64,000 nucleotides of DNA from Castellaniella sp. MT123 (GTDB lineage Bacteria; Pseudomonadota; Gammaproteobacteria; Burkholderiales; Burkholderiaceae_B): contig NZ_CP154879.1 of the NCBI RefSeq assembly GCF_039614765.1, positions 310,001 to 374,000 of the forward strand, in the 5' to 3' direction. Position numbers and translations under genes: made by a program. Position 1 is the stretch's first letter, and every line of letters begins with the position of its first letter. Shown in pieces: positions 25,228-34,940 of the stretch. The notes under the pieces are model-generated. The model saw only the letters and a program-made list of their open reading frames with translations. It was not told the origin of the DNA and did no database searches.

Positions 25228-26253
25228 TCACCCCAGGTGGATCAGTGTCCCGGAATCCGGGGGCAACAGCCATGCCTGAACTGGAAAGCGCGAAATAATA
25301 CCACGGATTGCGGATTCCGGCATCTGAGACAGGGCAGTGGACAGTGCATCGGCGGTTGTCGCGTCGGCGGCGCGTACCGTGACGCTACGCCAGACCGGCG
25401 TGGCCTGACCCGTATGCGGGTCGAACAAGTGCGTATAGTGGCCGGCAGGGTCGAAGGGAGTGCCATAGCCGCCGGAGGTCGACAGTGCCTGGTTTCGCAG
25501 ATCGACGGTATCCAGGGCTTGGTCCGGATGCGCCGGATCGGCGATTCCCGCGTGCCACGGGTGGCCGGGCGACCGTTGCCCGATCGCGCGGAGCTCGCCC
25601 ATATCGACGATGGCGTGCTCCAGGCCGTTGCTGCGCAGCAGGTCCGTGACCCGGTCCGTGATATAGCCCTGGGCAATACCATTCAGTGTCAAGGCCATTC
25701 CCGGGCGATCCAGCGTGATCCGATCCTCTTCGAGGCGGATGGCGCGATAGTCGACGCGCTGCAGCACAGCATGGAGCTTTGCCGGTGCCGGCGGCAGCGG
25801 CGTGCCCTGGGTCACACTTTGTGCGTACAGATCCCACAGCACCTGGACCGTCGGATCGAACATGCCATTGGTGGCTTCGGCAAAGCCCACTGATTGGCTG
25901 AGCAGGCGCGACAGGTCGGGTGGTGGCGCATCGAGCCGTCCGTCGCGGTTCAGCAGAACCAGCGCGCTGTCTTCCTGATACAGGCTGAAGATCTTCTCCA
26001 GCCGATGGACCTCGGCCACGGCCATCTGCACGAGTGCCTCGGCGTGCTTGCGGTCGGGATGCAGCAGCTGCAGCTGGGCGTCCGCGCCCAGGGCCACACC
26101 GCGCCAGATGACGGGATCCGGCAGTGCATCTTGTTGTTTGAGGGCGGCCCACAGCGGTGTGGACCCCAGCAGTGCCGCACTGGCAGCGACGATGCCGAGA
26201 AACCGGCGCCTGGGAAGCAAGGAGGTATTCATGATGGGTTCCAGCTGGTGCAT
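25228..26253 (-). CDS. nosX: FAD:protein FMN transferase, ApbE/NosX family
   Basis: ApbE-type flavin transferase, 341 aa, that attaches FMN to a threonine in partner proteins; in nos operons it flavinylates NosR. A Tat-type signal (LLPRRRFLGIVAAS) targets it to the periplasm. The ApbE core is seen in IFSLYQEDSALVLLNRDG, TNGMFDPTVQVLWDLY, DMGELRAIG, STSGGYGTPFDPAG and HLFDPHTGQATPVW. The ATG at 26253 overlaps the nosL stop (TAATG); an internal ATG at 26232, nearer to the twin arginines, is an equally possible start. It is the last gene of nosRZDFYLX. Confidence 0.92.
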   Translation of the reverse strand: MHQLEPIMNTSLLPRRRFLGIVAASAALLGSTPLWAALKQQDALPDPVIWRGVALGADAQLQLLHPDRKHAEALVQMAVAEVHRLEKIFSLYQEDSALVLLNRDGRLDAPPPDLSRLLSQSVGFAEATNGMFDPTVQVLWDLYAQSVTQGTPLPPAPAKLHAVLQRVDYRAIRLEEDRITLDRPGMALTLNGIAQGYITDRVTDLLRSNGLEHAIVDMGELRAIGQRSPGHPWHAGIADPAHPDQALDTVDLRNQALSTSGGYGTPFDPAGHYTHLFDPHTGQATPVWRSVTVRAADATTADALSTALSQMPESAIRGIISRFPVQAWLLPPDSGTLIHLG

Positions 26254-26801
26254 TATCCGCGTGGAGAGGATGGTTCGACATACCGCAGGACATAGTCCTC
26301 GGGCATGCCCTGAAAATCGACGATCTGGCCGCCGTGTTGCGCGGCAAACCGGCGGGCGTCATCCATCCGGGCAAACGGGAGCGCGTCGGGCGCCCCCATG
26401 CCGCCGATGGCGTCGCCGTGAATGACGTAATGGGCCTGATGGGCGTCGATCCAGGCGTCAGCCGGCGGGTTGCCGTCGGGCCCGGCGCGGCCCATGTCCT
26501 GCACATAGATGGCCAGGATGGCCTTGGGCTCCTCGGGCAGCAATGTATAGGCAAAGACCTCGCGGATCGTCGAGAACCAGACCGGCCGGGGGTCGTCGCG
26601 CAGCAGGATCTGGCCCTTCGGGCCGACGTGTTCGTTCAGGTTCATGCCGCAGTAATGTCCGATCGACTGGTCGGTCATGGCTGCCGGCGTGGGGGGCGGC
26701 GTGGACGCGTCCGACTTGCCGCCGCAGCCGGTCAGCGCCAGGGACAGGCCCAGCGCCAGGCAGGCCAATGGGACGCGGAGTGTCAGGGGAAAGCCGTTCA
26801 T
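26253..26801 (-). CDS. nosL: NosL copper chaperone lipoprotein
   Basis: Outer-surface/periplasmic lipoprotein of 182 aa that delivers Cu(I) for assembly of the CuZ centre of N2O reductase. The lipobox LALTGC places the lipidated cysteine at about residue 26. The copper-binding CGM motif appears in SIGHYCGMNL, and the NosL fold follows (GQILLRDDPRPVWFSTIREVFAY, then AIYVQDMGRAG and VIHGDAIGGMGAPDALPFA). ATG 26801 is chosen for the GGAGGG upstream and the overlap with the nosY stop (ATGA). Confidence 0.94.
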   Translation of the reverse strand: MNGFPLTLRVPLACLALGLSLALTGCGGKSDASTPPPTPAAMTDQSIGHYCGMNLNEHVGPKGQILLRDDPRPVWFSTIREVFAYTLLPEEPKAILAIYVQDMGRAGPDGNPPADAWIDAHQAHYVIHGDAIGGMGAPDALPFARMDDARRFAAQHGGQIVDFQGMPEDYVLRYVEPSSPRG

Positions 26802-27628
26802 AGCGCCCTCCGGTTGAAGGCAGCCGAGGCCAGGCCGAAGGGGATGGCGATCCACAGAACCTGGGCCAGCAGCAGGGTCCCGGTCGATAGTGTGGCCTGG
26901 TCGCTGAGGCCCGCCATGCCGGCGAACATGGCGATGTTCTCGTGGCCGGTCAGGTTCAACAGCCGATACACGTCGGTCGGGTTGAACAACAGAATGGTGT
27001 TCAGCAGCGGTGCGGTGATGGAGCGTCCCTGATCGACGACCAGCACGCCCAGCAGCACCATGTCGTAAATGACGACCAGGAACAGCCAGACCCCGATTGC
27101 GATGCCTGCTGCGGTGGCCCGTTCCTGCACCAGAGAGCTGATCAGGTAGCCCAGCGACAGAAAGCTGGCTCCCAACAGGATGCTGGCGGCGATCAGCAGG
27201 GCAAACGGCGCCCAGGCCGAGAAGTCGAGCCCGCCATGCGCCAGCTGCAGGGTGACCCCCGCGATGCCGTAGCCCGCGATCGTGGCGATCGACAGGATGG
27301 CCAGATGGCCGCAGAACTTGCCCAGCATCACTTGGCGGCGGGCCACCGGGTAGCTCAGCAGCAGTGCCATCGTCCCGCGATCGATTTCACCGACGATGGC
27401 GTCGTAGGACAGCAGCATTGCAATCAGCGGCACCAGAAAAATGGACAGGCTCGAGAGGCTGACGACGGTGACGGTCAGGGGATCGACTTTGACAGTGCCG
27501 GTGGGGCCGCTGCCCAGGAATCCCAGGGACAGCGCCAGCATGGCGAGCAGGATCGTGACCGCCAGCACCCAGCGGTTGCGCAGGCCGTCGCGGATTTCCT
27601 TCTGGATCAGGATCAAGGTCGGATTCAT
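26798..27628 (-). CDS. nosY: NosY ABC transporter permease
   Basis: Inner-membrane permease, 276 aa, with six hydrophobic segments. It forms the NosDFY complex with NosF and NosD, needed for CuZ maturation. Opening LIQKEIRDGLRNRWVLAVTILL, the LLSYDAIVGEIDRGTMALLLSYPVARRQVMLGKF cytoplasmic loop (in parts: DAIVGEIDRGTMALLLSYP) and the C-terminal LWIAIPFGLASAAFNRRAL are typical. Start and stop both overlap neighbours by four bases. Confidence 0.94.
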   Translation of the reverse strand: MNPTLILIQKEIRDGLRNRWVLAVTILLAMLALSLGFLGSGPTGTVKVDPLTVTVVSLSSLSIFLVPLIAMLLSYDAIVGEIDRGTMALLLSYPVARRQVMLGKFCGHLAILSIATIAGYGIAGVTLQLAHGGLDFSAWAPFALLIAASILLGASFLSLGYLISSLVQERATAAGIAIGVWLFLVVIYDMVLLGVLVVDQGRSITAPLLNTILLFNPTDVYRLLNLTGHENIAMFAGMAGLSDQATLSTGTLLLAQVLWIAIPFGLASAAFNRRAL

Positions 27629-28527
27629 GCGTCCTCCCGGCGCAGAAACTGCGCATACATTTCATCGAGGCCCGGATGTTCCAGCTCGATGTCGCTGACG
27701 TTGGGGATGGTTTGGGCCAGATGCAGCTGCCGCAGCTTCTGGGCCTGAGGGCAACTGATCTCGATGCGGTGCGCCCCGCTGCGCTGCCAGCCGTCGGGAA
27801 TGTGGACGGGGTCCGTATCCAGGGTCAGCCGGATGCGCACGGGCAGATCGGCATCGCGGCGCAATTCGCTCAGGCTGCCGTCCGCGATCTTGCGACCCTT
27901 GCGCATGACGATGACGCGGTCGGCCAGCCCTTCCAGTTCGGCCAGGGCGTGAGTGGATAGCAGGATAGCCGCTCCGGCGGCCCGCAATTCACCCACGATG
28001 GAGTAGAACAACAGGCGCGACGCGGGATCCAGGCCGCTGGTGGGCTCATCGAGCAACAATACCCGTGGATGGCCCAATAGCGCCTGTGCCAAGGCCAGAC
28101 GTTGACGCATGCCTTTTGAATAGCCGCCCACGCGTCGCTTGGCCGCATCGGCGATGCCGACGCGGGACAGCAACGCGGGGTTGCCTGCCGTCGACAGGCC
28201 TTTCAGGCGCGCGTAGAAGGCCAGCGTTTCGACGCCTGTCAGGGAAGGATGCAATGCGACCGTTTCGGGCAGATAGCCGATCTGTCGGCGGCTGCGCGTC
28301 GATGCCTCGGTGCCGGGCACATCGCCCAGTACGCGCACCGAGCCGGATTCGGGGCGGATCAGCCCCAGGATCAGCTTGATCAGCGTGCTCTTGCCCGCCC
28401 CGTTGTGGCCGGCCAGGATGACGCATTCGCCCGGTTCGATCGATAGACTGACGTTATCGACAGCGCGCAGGGCGGCGTAGCGTTTGGTGATGGATCGCAG
28501 ATCGATCGGAGAGCCTGTGACAGTCAT
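27625..28527 (-). CDS. nosF: NosF ABC transporter ATP-binding protein
   Basis: Cytosolic ATPase of the NosDFY complex, 300 aa. Walker A GHNGAGKST (about residues 40-48), Q-loop region IGYLPETVAL, signature YSKGMRQRLALAQALL, Walker B VLLLDEPTSGLD and switch histidine STHALAE are all intact. ATG 28527 lies in an ATGA overlap with the nosD stop; the frame stays open upstream through nosD but that is an antigenic shadow of another frame, and the protein begins TVTGSPIDLRSITKRYAAL as expected. Confidence 0.95.
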   Translation of the reverse strand: MTVTGSPIDLRSITKRYAALRAVDNVSLSIEPGECVILAGHNGAGKSTLIKLILGLIRPESGSVRVLGDVPGTEASTRSRRQIGYLPETVALHPSLTGVETLAFYARLKGLSTAGNPALLSRVGIADAAKRRVGGYSKGMRQRLALAQALLGHPRVLLLDEPTSGLDPASRLLFYSIVGELRAAGAAILLSTHALAELEGLADRVIVMRKGRKIADGSLSELRRDADLPVRIRLTLDTDPVHIPDGWQRSGAHRIEISCPQAQKLRQLHLAQTIPNVSDIELEHPGLDEMYAQFLRREDA

Positions 28528-29813
28528 GGCAATGCCTTGGATTTTTCCCAGGTGGGGGTCACCGGAGCGACCATCAGAGGGGTGCTGTCGATCACACCAC
28601 CCGGCAGGATGGCGGGAAATTGGGATTGGGCCCAGCGTACGATGGTCACGGCGGGGCTGTTGAGCAGCAGGCGTGCGTTGGGTGCGCGCCAGATGACCTG
28701 ATCGATCAGGCCATTGGGTCGGTAGGCGGTATCGGCGATGCCGTCGCCATCCAGATCGAAGGCTGCCATATCCGACCAGTAGTTGCCGCGTCCCTTCTCC
28801 GACCACTCGATAAAACGGGTGCCGACGTATTTGACCTGGTTCTGGTTGTTGACGAATGCGTTGCCGTAGATCTTGTTGCCTTCCGACCCGGTGTAGTGGA
28901 CGCCGATCTGACAGCCCTGAAAGTGGTTGTCGGCCAGCGTATTGAAATTCGAGTTGTAGACGAAGACGCATTTCTCGGCCCGGTTCATGACGTTGCCGGT
29001 GATGGTCGAGTCGTCTGTCGCGTTGAGCATCAGGCCTTGGAACTGGCTGTCGAGGGCAATGTTGTCGCGCACGGTCAGGCGCCGCGAAAACATGATTGCA
29101 TAGCCGATCTCGTTGCCCAGCGACACATTGTCGCTGACTTCGCTGTCGTTGGTGTACATGTAGTGCACGGCATAGCGAAGATGGTGGAAGACATTGCCGC
29201 TGAATACATTTTCGCGGCTGTTGTTCGAGAAGATCCCGTCCCGGCCTTCGGAGATGTCGTTGTTCAGGACCTTGGATCCCGGCGCATTCCAGACGGTGAT
29301 GCCGTTGCCGCGTTCGTTGACGCGCAGCCCCGTGTTGCCGACGATACGGTTGTGTTCCACCCGGGCATCGCGGACGCCCCACAGGTAGACACCCACGGAA
29401 TTGTCGATGATGTCGTTGGATAGAATCTGGGCACCGGTGGCGGTTTTGTCCAGAAAGACGCCCGCGTCCATGTCCGACAGGCTCAGGCCGGAATGCTGGA
29501 TGGTCAGGTGCTGAAGGGTGACGTCCTGGGCCTGGACCCAGATTGTGCGGCCCTTGCGAGTCCCCAGAATGTGTGCGCTGCGGTCCGCCGGGCCGATCAA
29601 AGTCAGCGGCTTGTCGATGCGCAGGTCGCCGGTGTAGTCGCCAGCGGCCAGGCGCAGGGTGTCCCCCGCAGTCGCCGCCGTGATCGCGGCCTGCAGGTTG
29701 GTTCCTGCCGGCACATCGATCACGGCGGCACCGGCCGGCACGCTGACACCGACAGCGATGGCCAGCCCTGCGGCCATCGCTGCCAGTTTGCGAGTCACGG
29801 TCGGGCGCCACAT
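28524..29813 (-). CDS. nosD: NosD periplasmic copper-site assembly protein
   Basis: Periplasmic right-handed beta-helix protein, 429 aa, part of NosDFY and required for the CuZ cluster. A signal peptide (AAMAAGLAIAVGVSVPAGA) is followed by many CASH/PbH1-type turns rich in N, G and V (NDIIDNSVGVYLWGVRDA, HNRIVGNTGLRVNERGNG, SRENVFSGNVFHHLRYAVHY). The C-terminal part has RGNYWSDMAAFDLDGDGIAD, common in NosD. It starts three bases after the nosZ stop and overlaps nosF. Confidence 0.94.
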   Translation of the reverse strand: MWRPTVTRKLAAMAAGLAIAVGVSVPAGAAVIDVPAGTNLQAAITAATAGDTLRLAAGDYTGDLRIDKPLTLIGPADRSAHILGTRKGRTIWVQAQDVTLQHLTIQHSGLSLSDMDAGVFLDKTATGAQILSNDIIDNSVGVYLWGVRDARVEHNRIVGNTGLRVNERGNGITVWNAPGSKVLNNDISEGRDGIFSNNSRENVFSGNVFHHLRYAVHYMYTNDSEVSDNVSLGNEIGYAIMFSRRLTVRDNIALDSQFQGLMLNATDDSTITGNVMNRAEKCVFVYNSNFNTLADNHFQGCQIGVHYTGSEGNKIYGNAFVNNQNQVKYVGTRFIEWSEKGRGNYWSDMAAFDLDGDGIADTAYRPNGLIDQVIWRAPNARLLLNSPAVTIVRWAQSQFPAILPGGVIDSTPLMVAPVTPTWEKSKALP

Positions 29814-29816
29814 GGT

Positions 29817-31736
29817 TTAGGCCTGCTTCGGCTTGACGTTCATCTGACCCGACATTTCCATGTGCAGGGCATGGCAGAAGAACTGGCAGTAGTACCAATG
29901 AACGCCTGGGCGGGAAGCCGTGAACGTCACGGAGGACGTAGCCTGAGGTCCGATTTCCATGGCAAGGCCGTGGCCGCTGAGGGTGAAACCGTGCGTCAGG
30001 TCCTCGATGCGTTCCATGTTGGTCACGAATACTGTGACCTCGTCACCTTCGTTGACTTCGAAGTGCGACAGGCTGAACACGGGCGCGATGGCAACCATGT
30101 AGACCCGGACCTTGTTGCCGTCGCGGATGACGTTGGCCGCCGATTCCAGCGTGACGCCGTCCTTCTTGGCCCATTGGCGGGCATCTTCCCACATCGGATC
30201 GTTGCGGTCCCAGATCTGCTTGGGGTGGACCTTCGAGCGATGCACCAGCAGCATGTCGTGCGGCTCGGCGAAGCTGGGGCCGTCATGCGCCAGCCGCATC
30301 TCGTCGCCCGAAATGTCGATCAGCTGATCGTTTTCCGGTTTGAGCGGTCCCGTGTTCAGGAAGCGGTCCTTGGAGAACTTGTTCAGCGACACCAGCCACT
30401 TGCCGTCGGCTTCCTTGGTCTCGCCCATGGTCGTGTGATTGTGGCCGGGCTGGTATTGCACGTCCAGCTTCTGGATGATGGGATCGACCTTTTCGCCTTG
30501 ATAGGCGCGTTTGGCTTTTTCCATATCCCATTTTACGATCTGGCTGTCGATGAACAAGGTCGTGTAGGCGTTACCGCGGCCGTCGAAGGCCGTGTGCAGG
30601 GGGCCCAGGCCCAGTTGCGGTTCGGCCACCACCACGTCGCGTTCCTTGATCTTGCCGGCGAACAGGTCGTCCAGCTTGCGCACGTCGATCATCGTGATGG
30701 TCGGCGAGAGCTTGCCGTTGAACACCACATGGATGCCATCGGGTGCGGCATTGCAGCCGTGCGGTGAATTTGGAACCGGGATGTAGCGCGTGTATTTGGA
30801 ACCGTGGCGCCCGTCGATGACAGGAACGCCGTTCATTTCCTTGTAGTCGCCCTTCTTGACCGCTTCTTCGATCAGCTTGAGGTTGAACACGACGGCCCAG
30901 TCCTGTTCGGCAGCGGACATTTCCGTCACGGTCAGACCCTTCTCCGAGTTGTAGCAGGTGGCGAAGGAATATTTGCCTTGATAGTCGGCGTCGCCGTTGT
31001 CCAGGTTGCCATCCACCAGCACTTGCCAGGCGATCTTCATGGTCTCGCCGTCGACGGCGGTATAGATGGCCCAGTAGTTCTTCTTCGGGTCATCCATGAC
31101 TTTGCCGTCGTTAGGCAGCGGGACGATGTGTTCGCCGTTGCAGAACACGTAGCCGGTTTTCGGATAGCGCTGGGGGCGCAGGCCGTGGATGCCGTCGGCG
31201 TTGGGGATCTCGATGACCTTGTCGGTCTTCATCACGTCGCAGCGGATGCGGGCGACGCGGGTGTTGGCCTTGTCGTTGACGAAGATGTAGCGCCCGTCGT
31301 AGGTATTGTCGGTGAACGACATGTGGGGGTGGTGCAGGTCGCCGTTGGGCAGCACGCCGCCGATCGACTCGACGAACTTGCGTGTCTCGGGCGTGAGATG
31401 CTCGTTCAGGATCTTGCGGCTTTCGTTGGTGCGGCCCCAGCCCGTGGCGCTGCACATGTTGAATACCGGAATGCGCATGAGTTCGCGCATGGACGGCACG
31501 CCCAGGATACGGACCTCGCCCGACTGGCCGCCCGAGTTGAAGGCATAGTATTCGTCCAGTTCGCCCGGAGGGACTTCGGTGCTCTGGTGGCCCTTTTCAT
31601 TTTTCTTGTCATCCTTGTCTTTGGCCGTGGCGGCGCCCAGGTGGGTGACGCCCACGGCAGCCGCCCCGGTCAGCGCGGCGGTGCCGAGAAAGCCTCGACG
31701 GCTCAGGGCGGGTTTATCTTGGTTCTGGTCGGACAT
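29817..31736 (-). CDS. nosZ: Nitrous oxide reductase (NosZ, Tat-exported)
   Basis: Terminal enzyme of denitrification, reducing N2O to N2 in the periplasm, 639 aa. The N-terminal Tat signal ([19 protein letters not shown]) marks the Tat-dependent clade I form. CuZ histidine motifs are visible: [34 protein letters not shown] and [10 protein letters not shown]. The C-terminal cupredoxin domain has the CuA site [19 protein letters not shown] 31736 follows AGGGAGC; the longer upstream reading is not needed. It lies 49 bp after nosR and is followed by nosDFYLX. Confidence 0.97.
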   Translation of the reverse strand: MSDQNQDKPALSRRGFLGTAALTGAAAVGVTHLGAATAKDKDDKKNEKGHQSTEVPPGELDEYYAFNSGGQSGEVRILGVPSMRELMRIPVFNMCSATGWGRTNESRKILNEHLTPETRKFVESIGGVLPNGDLHHPHMSFTDNTYDGRYIFVNDKANTRVARIRCDVMKTDKVIEIPNADGIHGLRPQRYPKTGYVFCNGEHIVPLPNDGKVMDDPKKNYWAIYTAVDGETMKIAWQVLVDGNLDNGDADYQGKYSFATCYNSEKGLTVTEMSAAEQDWAVVFNLKLIEEAVKKGDYKEMNGVPVIDGRHGSKYTRYIPVPNSPHGCNAAPDGIHVVFNGKLSPTITMIDVRKLDDLFAGKIKERDVVVAEPQLGLGPLHTAFDGRGNAYTTLFIDSQIVKWDMEKAKRAYQGEKVDPIIQKLDVQYQPGHNHTTMGETKEADGKWLVSLNKFSKDRFLNTGPLKPENDQLIDISGDEMRLAHDGPSFAEPHDMLLVHRSKVHPKQIWDRNDPMWEDARQWAKKDGVTLESAANVIRDGNKVRVYMVAIAPVFSLSHFEVNEGDEVTVFVTNMERIEDLTHGFTLSGHGLAMEIGPQATSSVTFTASRPGVHWYYCQFFCHALHMEMSGQMNVKPKQA

Positions 31737-31785
31737 GAAGTGCTCCCTGGAAGGGTTGATGTTCGTAGCGGTCCGGTTTCCGGTG

Positions 31786-34152
31786 CTACGGGTTCGACGA
31801 AACGGGGGTGGCGGCGTCATCGGCCGTGCGCGGACGAACGGTCGGCTTGCGGCTGGCGATGACTTCGCCCGGGATGCCAGCGTCGGGCGGCGGTGTCTTG
31901 TTGCGCTTGAGCTTGGCGTTCTTCTGGATCAGGTGCGGGCAGCGCTTTTCGTTGTGATAGAGCTGCTGGCAGTTCAGGCACTGAATGCATTCATTGGGGT
32001 TGATGTCGCCCTCGGGGTTGATTGCCTGCACGGGGCAATCCACGGCGCACAGCTGGCAGGGATTGCCACAGGTCTTGTAGCGCCGCAGCCAGTCGAAGAT
32101 GCGCAGGCGCGCCGGGATGGCGAGGGCAGCCCCCAGTGGGCACAGATAGCGGCAATAGAAGCGTTCGATGAACAGACCCGCCAGCAACAGCACCACGGCG
32201 AAGATCACGAAAGGCCATTCGCGGATGAACTTCAGGATGATCGCGGTCTTGAATGGCTCGACCTCGGAGAACTTTTCCGCCAGGCCCAGCTCGTAGAGCG
32301 AGATGCCGAACAGGATCAGGAAGATGATGTATTTCAGCCCGGCCAGCCGCGTGTTCAAACCGTGCGGCACCTTGATCTGCGGGATGTGAAGCTTTTGCGC
32401 CAGCTGGTTGGTCAGTTCCTGCAGCGCGCCGAACGGGCACAGCCAGCCGCAGAAAGCGCCCCGGTTCCAGAAGATCAGGGACATCGCCGTGGCAATCCAC
32501 AGGATGAACACGATCGGATCCATCAGGAAATATTCCCAGCTGAAGTCGGTCCGCAGCGAGGTCGTGAACGTCAGGACATTGACGACAGAGAGCTGCGCCT
32601 GGGCATACCAGCCAATCCAGAACAGGGTGAATATCAGGAAGCCGGTCCGGAAGCGCCGGTAGATGACTTCGTTCTTGACGAGCTGGTTCTGGAAGAAGAA
32701 CACGCCAATCAGGGCCAGCAGGGCAATCGAGATCACGATGATCTGGGTCGTTTTGGCCTTCCAGATCTGCTTCCAGAGCGCCGGAGCGTTATCCTGGGCG
32801 GCCGCGGGAGCTTGCGTGGGCGCGGCCGATGAACTAGCGGCCGTGCTGGCGGGCTGGGCCGCCGGTGTCGCGGGTGTCTCGACCTTGGTGAAGGCGGCAG
32901 GCAGCTGGTAGTTCAGAACGAACGCAGTGAAGGCCTTTTCCTTCACGTTGATGATGCGCTGGACGCTGAGCTGCAGCCGCCAGGCGGCGGTCGGGTCGAA
33001 GACGGCATTGGTTGGCGCGGTGAACAGCGCAATCTCGCGAAAGCCCGGGGCGCCGGCCGCCATGATGTCGGCGAGGCGTTGATGGTCGAGGTCGGTGAAA
33101 CGGAAGCTGTTTTCGTCCTGGACGACCTCGATGCGGTCGAATACGCCCCCGCGCACGTAGCCAGAGCCTTTGAAGGAATAACGCCCGTTGCCGGCCACCA
33201 GAATCGCCTGCTGGCCGGGCTTGAGGCGGTCGCGCAGGTAGTTGTAATCGCTGTCGCCCAGCAGGCTGCGGCCGATGGTCGGCACGCTGACCACGGCGGC
33301 ATACAGGTCGATGAACGTGTCCTTAGGGTCGCCGGGTTCCGGGTGGTCGATGGCCCCTTGCCGACCGGTCGCCTCGAATGCCTTGTTGACGTCGGCGACG
33401 CTGACCCTGAGGGCGGAGACGGCCCCCGTTTTCAGCAGCTCGTCCCAGGATTGAATCCCGGTCTTTTCCATGTCGATGACACGGTGTTCGACGGGTGCGG
33501 CGTGGGTCTGTGCTTCCTGGCCGATGCCGTAGTTGCGAGCCACCGCCAGCACCGAACGGGGGATGCTGTCGCCGATGACCATCAGGGTGACGGTTGCGCC
33601 GCTGATGATGTCCACAGGCGGCGGGGCGCCGGGGCGGGGCGGTTCCTTGACGTAGTTCTGGCCGATGTAGCCGTCGATGAAGCGCTGGACCTTGGCTTCG
33701 GGGATCCCGATCAGGACAATCGGTTCGTGGTGCTCGACCAGCTTGACGCCGACGATTTTTCCCTCGAGTGTCAGACCGACCAGGATGTCGATGGGCTTGC
33801 TCGAGTAGCCGCGTGTGTTGACGATGTCGGTCGTCAGGTAGACGTAGCCGATCATCTTGTCGGCGGCGTAGGCGCGGGCAATCGTCGGCTTGCCTTCGGG
33901 GGGGCCGATCCGGTCGGCCCCGGGGAAGATGTCGGCCGGCTTGACCTTGTTCAGAAAGGCGCCCAGGCGCGGGCTGTTGCCCAGTGGCGTGCCGCCGCCC
34001 CCGAACTTGAACGCCTCATGCGCGCGGCTCGAGTCCGGTTGCGCTATGGACTGGATAGGAGTGGCGAGCAGGCAGGCCGCCAACACGATCAACAGGCCGA
34101 ACCAGACCCAGGAGTTGGACGGTTGAGACAGGCTCTGGCGGAAGGGGCGCAT
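31786..34152 (-). CDS. nosR: NosR flavo-iron-sulfur regulatory/electron-transfer protein
   Basis: Inner-membrane protein needed for nosZ expression and for electron supply to N2O reductase, about 788 aa. A leader helix ([20 protein letters not shown]) is followed by a periplasmic FMN-binding domain ([26 protein letters not shown], with [10 protein letters not shown] as the likely flavin-threonine site), a Pro/Ala linker near residue 440, several membrane helices, [13 protein letters not shown] and [11 protein letters not shown] motifs, and two 4Fe-4S clusters ([17 protein letters not shown] and [18 protein letters not shown]). ATG 34152 is preferred to one at 34206 because a good -10/FNR-like promoter lies between 34187 and 34228. 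Confidence 0.95.
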   Translation of the reverse strand: MRPFRQSLSQPSNSWVWFGLLIVLAACLLATPIQSIAQPDSSRAHEAFKFGGGGTPLGNSPRLGAFLNKVKPADIFPGADRIGPPEGKPTIARAYAADKMIGYVYLTTDIVNTRGYSSKPIDILVGLTLEGKIVGVKLVEHHEPIVLIGIPEAKVQRFIDGYIGQNYVKEPPRPGAPPPVDIISGATVTLMVIGDSIPRSVLAVARNYGIGQEAQTHAAPVEHRVIDMEKTGIQSWDELLKTGAVSALRVSVADVNKAFEATGRQGAIDHPEPGDPKDTFIDLYAAVVSVPTIGRSLLGDSDYNYLRDRLKPGQQAILVAGNGRYSFKGSGYVRGGVFDRIEVVQDENSFRFTDLDHQRLADIMAAGAPGFREIALFTAPTNAVFDPTAAWRLQLSVQRIINVKEKAFTAFVLNYQLPAAFTKVETPATPAAQPASTAASSSAAPTQAPAAAQDNAPALWKQIWKAKTTQIIVISIALLALIGVFFFQNQLVKNEVIYRRFRTGFLIFTLFWIGWYAQAQLSVVNVLTFTTSLRTDFSWEYFLMDPIVFILWIATAMSLIFWNRGAFCGWLCPFGALQELTNQLAQKLHIPQIKVPHGLNTRLAGLKYIIFLILFGISLYELGLAEKFSEVEPFKTAIILKFIREWPFVIFAVVLLLAGLFIERFYCRYLCPLGAALAIPARLRIFDWLRRYKTCGNPCQLCAVDCPVQAINPEGDINPNECIQCLNCQQLYHNEKRCPHLIQKNAKLKRNKTPPPDAGIPGEVIASRKPTVRPRTADDAATPVSSNP

Positions 34153-34186
34153 GACGACAGGGTGAGAAATTAGAGATAACCCTGAT

Positions 34187-34228
34187 ATGCTAAGGGCGGA
34201 TCCCAAACCTGAATTTGCGCTGAGTCAA
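34187..34228 (-). promoter_or_regulatory. FNR/DNR-type promoter of the nos operon
   Basis: Read on the minus strand, TTGAC-TCAG-CGCAA (34228-34215) matches the FNR consensus TTGAT-N4-ATCAA at 7 of 10 positions. TAGCAT at 34192-34187 falls where a -10 is expected if the box is centred 41.5 bases before transcription start (about 34180), the class II layout. This would give oxygen- or nitric-oxide-responsive control of nosR onward. Confidence 0.6.
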
Positions 34229-34291
34229 AAGAAGCGTCTGTCGGAAATGCCAATCAATCTCGGCTTGGCCCGGGGGCCTCGGGACTGCCGT

Positions 34292-34927
34292 TTACCGCGC
34301 GCTGCGCTTTTTGGCCGGCCGGCGGCTGACGGCGGGATGGCCGTCGATGTAATAGCGCAGGGGTTTTTCCGCCCATTCGCCGGCGTAATCCACGCCGATC
34401 CGCGGGCTGGTTGCGGCCGGGACGTGCGTCGGTGCCTCGTCCCGGGCAAGCCACAGCGTGTCGCCGCACAGGTCGATGCCGTAGTGATCCAGGGTGATGT
34501 TCATGGCCTTGCACAGGCGCCCGGGGCCGTTCGTGGCAACGTCCAGCCCGGAGACGGGCGCCAGCGCACGCAGCAGCACGGCAGTGCCGCTGCCTTCGGG
34601 GCCGGTCACCACGTTGATGCAGTGGTGCATGCCGTAGATCAGATAGACGTACGCATGGCCCGGGGGCCCGAACATGGCCCGGGTGCGGGCAGTGCGCCCG
34701 CGCGAGGTGTGCGCGGCCAGGTCGCCAGGCCCCAGGTAGGCCTCGACTTCCACGATGCGGCCGATGTGTGGGCCCGTCGGGGTGGCATGGATCAGCAGCC
34801 GTCCGAGCAGGTCGGGGGCAACGGCGGTGGCGGGCCGGTCGTAAAAGTCGCGGTCCAGTTTGCGGCATTCGCCCTGGATCGCGTCGCCGGGCAGTCTCAG
34901 TTTTGCAAGATTGACGGGGGTAAGCAT
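34292..34927 (-). CDS. DNA-3-methyladenine glycosylase (AAG/MPG family)
   Basis: Base-excision repair enzyme, 211 aa, that removes 3-methyladenine and other alkylated purines. AAG-family motifs run in order: LDRDFYDRPATAVAPDLLGRLL, IGRIVEVEAYLGPGDLAAHTSRG (catalytic Glu in VEVEAY), RTRAMFGPPGHAYVYLIYGMHHCINVV and GPGRLCKAM. ATG 34927 is chosen because it begins near the first conserved block; a longer reading adds an arginine-rich shadow from the upstream gene. It lies just downstream of the deaminase gene on the same strand, 14 bp apart, so the two purine-related genes may be cotranscribed. Confidence 0.92.
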   Translation of the reverse strand: MLTPVNLAKLRLPGDAIQGECRKLDRDFYDRPATAVAPDLLGRLLIHATPTGPHIGRIVEVEAYLGPGDLAAHTSRGRTARTRAMFGPPGHAYVYLIYGMHHCINVVTGPEGSGTAVLLRALAPVSGLDVATNGPGRLCKAMNITLDHYGIDLCGDTLWLARDEAPTHVPAATSPRIGVDYAGEWAEKPLRYYIDGHPAVSRRPAKKRSAR

Positions 34928-34940
34928 CGGGGAACGGGGC

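Noticed and set aside
27625-29898. Very long frame joining nosF to a 450-residue upstream extension
   Set aside because: The extension is an alternate frame of nosD, Arg/Gln-rich without family motifs; nosF starts at 28527 in an ATGA overlap.
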